Below, piece after piece: positions 1 through 6,495 of a DNA stretch of 12,291 nucleotides. The notes under the pieces were generated by a model. The model did no database searches and was not told the DNA's origin. It saw only the letters and a program-made list of their open reading frames with translations. The position numbers and the translations under genes are program-made. The stretch is from Bacteroidales bacterium. GTDB lineage: Bacteria; Bacteroidota; Bacteroidia; Bacteroidales; UBA7960. The DNA lies in contig PWND01000082.1 in NCBI GenBank assembly GCA_003557965.1, positions 1 through 12,291 of the forward strand, in the 5' to 3' direction. Each line of letters opens with the position of its first letter. Position 1 is the stretch's first letter.

Positions 1-1161
1 AAAAAAAGAAGGAACAATAACGTTTTTCGGGCACTTGCTTACACATAAGTAACATGCAATACAGTTGCTTGTAAAATGTTCCAGGCTTAAAGAGCCCGGT
101 GGAGTAACAGGGTGCTTGGTCCCAGAAGGTATGTGTCCGGGTTCTCCTGTACCTAAACCTTTTGCCTTAAATCTGTTCAATACAGGTAAGCTAATTAATC
201 CCGCTCCTAATGTTAATAAAAATGTTCGCTTCCCAGGATCAGCCTCCGTGGGTTTGTGTGATTTTTTCTCTACTAATTCTGTTTTAATGCTTTTTGTTGA
301 AAGTTTATAATAAAAGCCATTATTAACACAAGCTGAAAAGCAGTTAAAGCAACTAACACACCGCCCGTGATCTATATATTTGTTTTTGCTGTCAATACAT
401 TCTGCCTTACAAACTTTTTCGCATCTGCCACACAAATTACAATCATCAACTTTTATTGATATTTTATATAATGGTTTTTCAGCTAAAATACTAAGAAGAG
501 CTCCTGCCGGACATAAAGTATTGCAAAACAACCTTCCTCTCCAAACTGATAAAGTACCAATAACCAGTAAAATAGTTGTTGAGATAAGCACAACACTTGA
601 CAGTATAGCCTTAGTTTCCATTGGAGCAACTTTATATATTTCGAATTTTTCGAGTGAAAACGCAATAAAGTTGTTAAAGTAAATATATGCAGGTTGAATA
701 AAGGCAGTAGTAATTTTCCCGAAATTTGAGAAAGGGTCAAGAATATTTATCAAAAACAATGAACCCGATATCCAGAATACCAAGGTTAAAGCCAGCACAG
801 AATACTTTAGTATTCTTTTTCTATCAGGAGAAAACTTGAACTTTCTGAGCTTTTTAGGCCTGGATTTCATTGAAAAATATGAAAAAACGTCCTGCAGGAT
901 ACCCATTGGACAAACGGTTGAGCAGTAAACTCTTCCAAATAAAAGAGTTATAATTGACACCAGGAGTAAAACAACAATAGCAGATAATACAGCAGCAGAT
1001 GCAATTTGTATTATTACCGGGAAAATTTGCAGATTAACAAAAAAGTCACCTGCTGTTGATAAATAAAGCCTGTTTACACCAATAAACAAAGAAATAATTG
1101 AAATAATTACAATTACCGAAGTTAACCTTCTTAAAGGCTTTAGATATTTTAGTTTAAACAT
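1..1161 (-). CDS. Membrane polyferredoxin, NapH-like with NapG/MauM-like C-terminal part (partial, runs off left edge)
   Basis: The frame is open from ATG at 1161 to base 1 without a stop, giving 387 residues with the C-terminus missing. Hydrophobic segments lie near residues 8-29, 47-75, 118-140 and 186-207. Two membrane-edge CxxxCP motifs occur at C80/C84 and C213/C217, as in NapH, NosR and CcoG. Two 4Fe-4S sets follow: C241-C244-C247-C251 and C268-C271-C274-C278. Residues 310-325 (KRTFLLTLGAGLISLP) are a further hydrophobic stretch like the Tat-type N-terminus of NapG/MauM. Another ferredoxin motif, C367-C370-C373-C377-P, follows it. The likely role is quinone-side electron transfer to periplasmic clusters; donor and acceptor cannot be told. 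A Shine-Dalgarno-like AAGGTG at 1170-1175 sits 8 bases before the ATG and supports this start. It lies 16 bases downstream of the DUF362 gene, so the two are probably co-transcribed. Confidence 0.88.
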   Translation of the reverse strand, partial: MFKLKYLKPLRRLTSVIVIISIISLFIGVNRLYLSTAGDFFVNLQIFPVIIQIASAAVLSAIVVLLLVSIITLLFGRVYCSTVCPMGILQDVFSYFSMKSRPKKLRKFKFSPDRKRILKYSVLALTLVFWISGSLFLINILDPFSNFGKITTAFIQPAYIYFNNFIAFSLEKFEIYKVAPMETKAILSSVVLISTTILLVIGTLSVWRGRLFCNTLCPAGALLSILAEKPLYKISIKVDDCNLCGRCEKVCKAECIDSKNKYIDHGRCVSCFNCFSACVNNGFYYKLSTKSIKTELVEKKSHKPTEADPGKRTFLLTLGAGLISLPVLNRFKAKGLGTGEPGHIPSGTKHPVTPPGSLSLEHFTSNCIACYLCVSKCPKNVIVPSFF

Positions 1162-1177
1162 ATTAAAAACACCTTAT

Positions 1178-2098
1178 TTATAAATATAAACGCTTAATAT
1201 TTAGTTTGTTAAGCTGGGTGGTACCAATGCCAAGTTCTTCTCCTATCCTTATATGGCCAACATCTTCGGGTTGCTCTCCAAATAACAATGTGCTTGCCGC
1301 ATCAATGGCAACAATATCCTGAGATATTAAAAGGCTTTTCATTAAAGATAAATCAGCTGTGGAAACTCCCCTTGGCCCATTCCTGGTCATTACAAGGTAA
1401 GCGTCAACAATATTTAGTGTTGGTTTGCAAAACAGGCAAAAGTCGGCTATACACTGGTGCAGGTCATTTCTGTGCCACCAGCGCCTGTCCCAAACAGCTC
1501 CCATAAGATTTTTCATTGCAATAGTCAGCCTTGTTGATGCATGATGTTTTAAAACAGGGACATTAATAAAAACATCAGAATCCAGGATCAGCTCATGAAC
1601 TTTTGCTGATTTTAAACTGACGGCATCCGGAATATTTACATCTTTAAAATATCTTTCCATATTGCCGGGAACCATTTGGCCGCCGGCTTCATTCACAGCA
1701 TTTTCTATACCGCTGTTTGTATAGCATCTTTGCCACTGGTCACATGTATGGTCAAAAACAAAAACCCTTCGGGCTCCAACATCCAGGCATTCTTTAACAA
1801 TTGCACCAACCAACTCAGGGTTTGTATTAGCAGCCCTTTCAGGAGAAACATCCCAGCCAATATTGGGTTTTACTACTACTGTTTGTCCTCTTTTTACAAA
1901 CTTACCCATACCTCCCATTTCTTTAATCGCACTTTTAAACATTTCCACCGGTTCGCCACCTCTGGCAGCAACTAAATCATAATTTCTTAATGAAGTACGG
2001 TTTGCAAAAAGTGACGACACACGGCCAATTGTTGCCGAATATATTGACGCCGCAGCAGTATAAATAAATCCTTTTTTTATAAAATCTCTTCTTTTCAT
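1178..2098 (-). CDS. Tat-exported DUF362 protein
   Basis: The 306-residue protein starts with a twin-arginine signal: RRDFIKK at residues 3-9 followed by a hydrophobic stretch to about residue 24. This predicts export of a folded, possibly cofactor-bearing protein. The rest matches the DUF362 family: VVVKPNIGW at 74-82 and NVPVLKHH at 179-186, followed by AMKNLMG at 194-200. No classical CxxCxxC cluster motif is present, although scattered cysteines occur (104, 119, 125 and later ones). Some DUF362 proteins are annotated as iron-sulfur proteins, but this one shows no cluster motif of its own. Its function is unknown. It immediately precedes the membrane polyferredoxin, so an exported redox partner of that protein is a reasonable inference. 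The ATG at 2096-2098 is chosen because the Tat motif begins at residue 3. Confidence 0.88.
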   Translation of the reverse strand: MKRRDFIKKGFIYTAAASIYSATIGRVSSLFANRTSLRNYDLVAARGGEPVEMFKSAIKEMGGMGKFVKRGQTVVVKPNIGWDVSPERAANTNPELVGAIVKECLDVGARRVFVFDHTCDQWQRCYTNSGIENAVNEAGGQMVPGNMERYFKDVNIPDAVSLKSAKVHELILDSDVFINVPVLKHHASTRLTIAMKNLMGAVWDRRWWHRNDLHQCIADFCLFCKPTLNIVDAYLVMTRNGPRGVSTADLSLMKSLLISQDIVAIDAASTLLFGEQPEDVGHIRIGEELGIGTTQLNKLNIKRLYL

Positions 2099-2271
2099 CT
2101 TTGCAAATTAGTGTTATCGAATTGAATATTAGTATTATGCGTATTCATGTATTCAATTTAAGTGCTTCTACCACCTGCTAATCTACATTGTTTTATACAT
2201 TCATTTTTAAATATAGTTTTCATACAGTAAGATTTTAACTTAAAAAAGTTCATTCAGCAGTAACTAATATA

Positions 2272-2279
2272 CAAATATA
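2272..2279 (-). promoter_or_regulatory. Possible Bacteroidota -7 box upstream of the DUF362 gene
   Basis: Read on the minus strand, these bases are TATATTTG, a full match to TAnnTTTG. No TTTG lies at the usual 19-23 base distance upstream; the nearest is only 11 bases away. The leader would be about 165 bases. The divergent spacer 2099-2354 must hold promoters for both flanking genes. On the plus strand, TTTG at 2305-2308 and TATTTG at 2335-2340 are a weaker candidate for the membrane-protein gene at 2355. Nothing else was recognised in this spacer. Confidence 0.35.
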
Positions 2280-2354
2280 AGTTATTCCAACAAAATTTCT
2301 TATTTTTGAAGTTATAATTAAAATTAATAAAACCTATTTGTAATCATTATAAAC

Positions 2355-2879
2355 ATGAGTCATATCAGCTTATTAACAATTCCAACCTATATAAAAAGTA
2401 ATATCAGGATTATCCTGCTTAACATGTTTGCAGTTGCCTTTATTTACTTCGTTCCAGCTTTTTCTCATATGTTAAGTTATCCTTTATATTTAATTGAACC
2501 TATGAGAATTATGGTTATACTTGCCATGATTCATACAAACAGGAACAATGCGCTTATTTTGGCGGCCACTCTGCCCTTGGTATCATACTTCTTTTCAGCC
2601 CATCCGGTTTTTCTGAAAAGCATATTAATATCAGCAGAATTAATTATTAATGTTTTTGTTTTTTATGCATTATATAAAAGGATAAATGTTATAATTGCTA
2701 TATTTAGCAGTATCTGGATAAGTAAAATAATATACTATGCTATAAAATATCTTAGCATTTTATGGATGTTTCCGGAAGACAAACTAATAAGCACACCATT
2801 ACACATACAATTAATTACATCATTAGTGCTTAGTGTTTATGTATTTTTTGTCTTATTCATGAAAAGAAAAAACACATAG
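2355..2879 (+). CDS. Multi-pass membrane protein resembling an ECF transporter S component
   Basis: The 174-residue protein is almost entirely hydrophobic, with about six membrane segments near residues 16-37, 44-60, 66-84, 87-106, 109-130 and 148-168, and a basic tail (KRKN). Size, helix count and the pattern of a proline-initiated second helix, a short polar loop and a later helix beginning HPVFLKS resemble substrate-binding S components of energy-coupling factor vitamin transporters. This is a resemblance by eye, not a matched signature. No ECF ATPase or EcfT gene lies nearby; S components often share a remote energising module. The gene diverges from the DUF362/polyferredoxin pair and is 65 bases ahead of the DUF3109 gene. 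The substrate is unknown. Alternatively it is an unrelated small integral membrane protein. Confidence 0.6.
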   Translation: MSHISLLTIPTYIKSNIRIILLNMFAVAFIYFVPAFSHMLSYPLYLIEPMRIMVILAMIHTNRNNALILAATLPLVSYFFSAHPVFLKSILISAELIINVFVFYALYKRINVIIAIFSSIWISKIIYYAIKYLSILWMFPEDKLISTPLHIQLITSLVLSVYVFFVLFMKRKNT

Positions 2880-2944
2880 GCTTGTTCTCACTTCTCTGCA
2901 CTGCGATTGTTAAGCCAGGGATTTATAAAAGTATTTGATTGTTT

Positions 2945-3517
2945 ATGATAATAATAGATAACACCTTAATTTCTGATGAAATATATACAGAATGTTTTGC
3001 TTGTGACATACCCAAGTGCAAAGGAGCATGCTGTGTTGAGGGTGACTGGGGAGCTCCGCTAACATCAGACGAAATAGAAATACTAAAGGAAACATATAGC
3101 CTTTTCAAGTGCTTTATGCGTCCGGAAGGTATAAAAGCTGTAAGTGTACATGGCCTGTTTTGTAAAGATGATGAAGGAGAGTTAACAACACCTTTGATAG
3201 ATAAAAATGAATGTGCTTACATGTTTTTTGACAGCAAAAAAACTGCAAAATGTGCTATAGAAACTGCTTATAATAAAGGATTAATAAAGTTTCAAAAGCC
3301 AATATCATGTCATTTGTATCCTATACGAATTACAGAATACTCAAATTATGATGCCGTTAATTATCATAACTGGCATATATGCGACTGTGCAGTAAAAAAG
3401 GGAAAAGCAAATAATAAAAAAATATATGAATTCTTAAAAGAACCTCTTATCCGTAAATATGGGGAGAGTTGGTACAACAAACTTTCCGAATATATTGAAT
3501 CAACTATAACAGAGTAA
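2945..3517 (+). CDS. DUF3109 family cysteine-rich protein
   Basis: This is a 190-residue soluble protein of the DUF3109 family, common in Bacteroidota. The N-terminus carries the family pattern: C17-x2-C20-x4-C25-x3-CC (29-30), followed by VEGDWGAPLT. A second cysteine/histidine region lies in the C-terminal half, in CHLYPIRI and WHICDCA. The cysteines resemble those of the YkgJ-like CxxCxxC putative metal-binding proteins, so it may bind zinc or an iron centre, but no biochemical role is known to me. The start is taken at ATG 2945, which gives MIIIDNTLIS. A TTG two codons upstream (2939) is open but would add only MF and needs a rarer start. No clear Shine-Dalgarno is seen. The kinase gene follows after 52 bases. 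Confidence 0.85.
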   Translation: MIIIDNTLISDEIYTECFACDIPKCKGACCVEGDWGAPLTSDEIEILKETYSLFKCFMRPEGIKAVSVHGLFCKDDEGELTTPLIDKNECAYMFFDSKKTAKCAIETAYNKGLIKFQKPISCHLYPIRITEYSNYDAVNYHNWHICDCAVKKGKANNKKIYEFLKEPLIRKYGESWYNKLSEYIESTITE

Positions 3518-3569
3518 GTAAAACATAATTGTGAGTTCCATCTGACAAATAAAAACAAAACATAAACAG

Positions 3570-5012
3570 ATGAAAACATATAAAGATATTACCACAAAAG
3601 TATTTGAATTATATAAAAACGAATTCGGAAGAGAGCCGGATTCATTAAATGCTTTACCCATTTCCGGTTCAGACAGAAGATATTTCAGATTACCGGGAGG
3701 CGGCTCATCAGTTATTGCTGCTTATAATCCAATTATTGAAGAGAACGTGGCATTTATTGAATTTACGAAGCATTTTCATAAAGCAGGCTTACCGGTTCCA
3801 GAAATTATCTGCGTAGATGATGACAAATTGGCTTATTTGATAACAGACCTTGGCGACAAAACATTATTTTCAACATTACCCAACAAGTATGAGCAAGTAG
3901 AATTTTCAAAAGAAACTATTAATACCTACAAAAAAGTACTTAAAATACTACCGGAGTTCCAGGTAAAAGCCGGGAAAAGCATAAATTATGATGTGTGTTT
4001 CCCCAGGAAATATTTTGACAAACAGTCAATTATGTGGGATTTGAATTATTTTAAGTATTACTTTTTGAAGGTGGGAGGCATAGCATTTAATGAACAAAAG
4101 CTTGAAAACTGTTTTTTAGAGTTTACTAATCTTCTTTCTGAAGCTGAATCAGATTTTTTTATGTATCGTGATTTTCAATCGCGAAACATTATGCTGGTTG
4201 ATAATGAACCTTGGTTTATTGATTATCAGGGCGGAAGAAAGGGAGCCCTGCAGTACGATGTTGCTTCATTATTGTATGATGCAAAGGCAAATATGCCATT
4301 TAGCCTTAGGGAAGAATTATTAAACTACTACATTAATGTTTTAAAAAATCACTTAAGTTTTGATGAAGAAAAATTCCGCCTGCATTATTATGCTTTTGTT
4401 TTAGTAAGAGTATTTCAAGCTATGGGCGCTTATGGTTTTAGAGGTTTTATAGAAAAAAAGCCGGTTTTTTTGCAAAGTGTACCTTATGCAATAAATAACC
4501 TGGAGTATCTTTATAACAATAAGTTGATTCCCCATCAGATGAAATACTTTGATGAAATTATTAAACAAATAATAAATTCAAACTTAAGAGAAAAGTATAG
4601 AAGCAATTCCGAAAATAACAATGAACTAACTGTACGAATATTTAGCTTTTCTTATAAAAAAGGCATTCCGGATGACTTGTCAGGCAACGGAGGTGGATTT
4701 ATATTTGACTGCCGGGCTTTACCAAATCCGGGCAGGGAAGAAAAATACAAGACTTTATGTGGCTTGGATAAAGAAGTTGTTGACTATTTAGATGCAAAGC
4801 CTGAAGTAGAAAGATTTTTAAACAACACTGTCAATGTAGCAGGGCAATCAGTGGAAAACTACCTGTCGCGGGGGTTTTATGATTTAATGATTTCATTTGG
4901 CTGCACAGGAGGCCAGCACAGGTCTGTTTACTGCGCTGAAAAAACAGCTAAATTAATACGCTCTAAGTATAATGTCCGTGTTGATATTGAACATGTGGAT
5001 AATCCTGTTTAA
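3570..5012 (+). CDS. APH-fold amino-sugar kinase (AmgK-like) fused to a RapZ C-terminal domain
   Basis: This is a 480-residue two-domain protein. Residues 1 to about 330 are an APH/choline-kinase-fold phosphotransferase: SGSDRRYFRL at 32-41 is the nucleotide-binding loop, the catalytic loop is YRDFQSRN at 199-206 (D201, N206), and the metal-binding motif is IDYQGG with D218. This matches AmgK, the anomeric MurNAc/GlcNAc kinase, better than antibiotic kinases. A polar linker (about 335-352) leads to a RapZ-like C-terminal domain at about 354-480. That domain carries FSYKKGIP, FDCRALPNP and the hallmark GCTGGQHRS at 444-452. In E. coli RapZ this domain binds glucosamine-6-phosphate, whereas the RapZ P-loop domain is absent here. 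I infer a kinase controlled by, or acting with, amino-sugar phosphate binding. A MurU-like nucleotidyltransferase two genes downstream supports cell-wall sugar salvage. Annotation as RapZ or as aminoglycoside phosphotransferase would be misleading. Confidence 0.87.
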   Translation: MKTYKDITTKVFELYKNEFGREPDSLNALPISGSDRRYFRLPGGGSSVIAAYNPIIEENVAFIEFTKHFHKAGLPVPEIICVDDDKLAYLITDLGDKTLFSTLPNKYEQVEFSKETINTYKKVLKILPEFQVKAGKSINYDVCFPRKYFDKQSIMWDLNYFKYYFLKVGGIAFNEQKLENCFLEFTNLLSEAESDFFMYRDFQSRNIMLVDNEPWFIDYQGGRKGALQYDVASLLYDAKANMPFSLREELLNYYINVLKNHLSFDEEKFRLHYYAFVLVRVFQAMGAYGFRGFIEKKPVFLQSVPYAINNLEYLYNNKLIPHQMKYFDEIIKQIINSNLREKYRSNSENNNELTVRIFSFSYKKGIPDDLSGNGGGFIFDCRALPNPGREEKYKTLCGLDKEVVDYLDAKPEVERFLNNTVNVAGQSVENYLSRGFYDLMISFGCTGGQHRSVYCAEKTAKLIRSKYNVRVDIEHVDNPV

Positions 5013-5092
5013 ATATATGATAGCATTTATTTTAAAAGCAAACATATACTTGATATTAATAATAAAAACAGATTGCAAAAACTAACAAGAAA

Positions 5093-5665
5093 ATGACAAT
5101 CACTTTAGTTTTTTCAGTATTAGCTGTTGTTTTTTTCTATGGACAAGAAAAATCAGTTAAGTACGATATTATTCAACCTACTTCATCAGAATATTTTATA
5201 GTAAAAGAAAATGTATCCGTTTCTGAAATACACAATAAAAACTATCGAGCTAAGTCATATAAGAATAATCTTTTAAAAGAAGTTCGACTCTACAATGTAA
5301 ATGGTGAACTATCATCTTTTGGTTATGACTGTGCAATTATTAGATACAGCTATTATGGTGGTGGCCTCATCAAACAAATCTCTCTGTTTAATGAACTTGG
5401 TGAGCCCACCACAGACTATATAAGGGATTTCTCAACTATTAGATTTGTATATAAAGCAGAACAGTTAAAACGAATAGAATATTTAAACAAGCACAAAGAA
5501 CTGATTAAAGGGAGTAGTGATTTCCCTTCAATTGTAGAGTATCATGAAACAAATGATGGTTTTTTGGAAAAAAGTTTTGATGAAAACAAAAACCTTTTGT
5601 CAAAAAAAAGAACTGAAAAAATACCATGCATACCATATTTGACATGTGAGAGGAGTAAGATTTAA
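5093..5665 (+). CDS. Small secreted protein with three degenerate repeats, function unknown
   Basis: The 190-residue protein has a hydrophobic N-terminus (residues 3-16, then YGQ), suggesting a Sec signal peptide. The ATG lacks the usual positive residues, but the in-frame codons just before it (from ATT at 5072) encode IAKTNKK. A non-ATG start could therefore restore a typical n-region; the next in-frame codon beyond that region is a stop at 5063. Residues 60-160 form three copies of a roughly 32-residue unit: KEVRLYNVNGEL at 62, KQISLFNELGEP at 94 and KRIEYLNKHKEL at 126. Each is followed by an IRY/IRF/VEY strand. The pattern recalls YD-like beta repeats of exported proteins. I do not recognise a named family. 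It lies 80 bases after the kinase-RapZ gene and 72 before the nucleotidyltransferase, in the same direction. Confidence 0.72.
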   Translation: MTITLVFSVLAVVFFYGQEKSVKYDIIQPTSSEYFIVKENVSVSEIHNKNYRAKSYKNNLLKEVRLYNVNGELSSFGYDCAIIRYSYYGGGLIKQISLFNELGEPTTDYIRDFSTIRFVYKAEQLKRIEYLNKHKELIKGSSDFPSIVEYHETNDGFLEKSFDENKNLLSKKRTEKIPCIPYLTCERSKI

Positions 5666-5737
5666 ACATTATTAAAAAAAAGCATTCAAACAAGAAGCAT
5701 TAATTGACTCTTTTGCTTAAATAAAAAACAAATTTCG

Positions 5738-6469
5738 ATGAAAGCAATGATACTTGCAGCAGGTTTAGGAACAAGGCTGAGGCCACATACAAATGACAGG
5801 CCTAAAGCATTGGTAACTGTTGCGGGAAAAACATTACTGGAACATGCCATAGAGAAGCTGCTAAAATTTGGTGTTACTGAAGTGATAATAAATATTCATC
5901 ATTTTCATGATATGATGAAGGAGTTTATTTCGGGATTGAGCTATAATGAGCTAAATATAAGAATTTCGGATGAGCAACAGCTTCTTTTGGATACCGGGGG
6001 CGGCCTATGGAAGGCAAAAGAATTCTTCAATAAGTCACAAAAGCCTTTTTTTCTCTTCAATGTAGATATTATATCTGATATTGATTTAGCAGAATTGTAT
6101 AAAGCCCATATAGATAATAAAGCAATTGCAACACTTGCAGTGTCACGAAGGAATTCTACGCGCACATTTCTGTGGGACAACAACAGGCTTTGCGGATGGA
6201 AAAATAACAAAACAGGAGAAGTAATATATGCTTGCAAAACTTCAGGACAACCGGAGCAGTTAGCTTTTAGCGGAATTCATTGCATTAGTCCCGAGATTTT
6301 CAGCCTATATCAAGGCACAGGGATATTTTCTATAAAGGATGTTTATTTAAAACTGGCTTCTCAACATAATATCTCACCTTTTATTCACAACCCGGCCGGA
6401 TGGTTTGATACAGGCACGATTGATAATTTAAAAAAGGCCGAAGCCTGGATAAAAAACTCCAACTCGTAA
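5738..6469 (+). CDS. MurU-like sugar-1-phosphate nucleotidyltransferase
   Basis: This is a 243-residue cytoplasmic enzyme of the nucleotidyltransferase A fold. The N-terminal signature is complete: AAGLGTRLRPHTNDRPKAL at 7-25 (GxGTRxxP with K23), which binds the nucleotide. DTGGG at 85-89 contacts the base and sugar, NVDI at 108-111 holds the catalytic metal aspartate D110, and WFDTGT at 222-227 is the second metal/sugar motif. The short length, without a left-handed beta-helix acetyltransferase domain, fits MurU or mannose-1-phosphate guanylyltransferase-like enzymes rather than GlmU. In pseudomonads, MurU makes UDP-MurNAc from MurNAc-1-phosphate supplied by AmgK. The AmgK-like fusion two genes upstream makes that the favoured reading, but sugar and nucleotide specificity cannot be read from sequence. 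It ends 26 bases from the convergent nuclease gene, with no obvious hairpin between them. Confidence 0.88.
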   Translation: MKAMILAAGLGTRLRPHTNDRPKALVTVAGKTLLEHAIEKLLKFGVTEVIINIHHFHDMMKEFISGLSYNELNIRISDEQQLLLDTGGGLWKAKEFFNKSQKPFFLFNVDIISDIDLAELYKAHIDNKAIATLAVSRRNSTRTFLWDNNRLCGWKNNKTGEVIYACKTSGQPEQLAFSGIHCISPEIFSLYQGTGIFSIKDVYLKLASQHNISPFIHNPAGWFDTGTIDNLKKAEAWIKNSNS

Positions 6470-6495
6470 GTGGTTTTATTGCCAGGAATAAGTTA

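Noticed and set aside
65..740. Short open frames on both strands over the left end (65-310, 380-682, 483-740)
   Set aside because: They overlap the continuous polyferredoxin frame (1-1161, minus), which carries conserved cysteine motifs throughout, and their own products have no recognisable pattern.
2939..2947. TTG start two codons before the DUF3109 ATG
   Set aside because: It adds only two residues, needs a rarer start codon, and the ATG at 2945 gives an N-terminus like the family's.
3570..5012. Aminoglycoside resistance kinase
   Set aside because: The APH fold is shared, but the RDFQSRN loop, the RapZ-type C-terminal fusion and the MurU-like neighbour point to amino-sugar metabolism.
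3570..5012. Canonical RNase adapter RapZ
   Set aside because: The N-terminal P-loop domain of RapZ is absent and is replaced by an APH-fold kinase.
5941..6237. Minus-strand frame of 98 codons within the nucleotidyltransferase gene
   Set aside because: It is antisense to conserved catalytic motifs and has no start context or family pattern.
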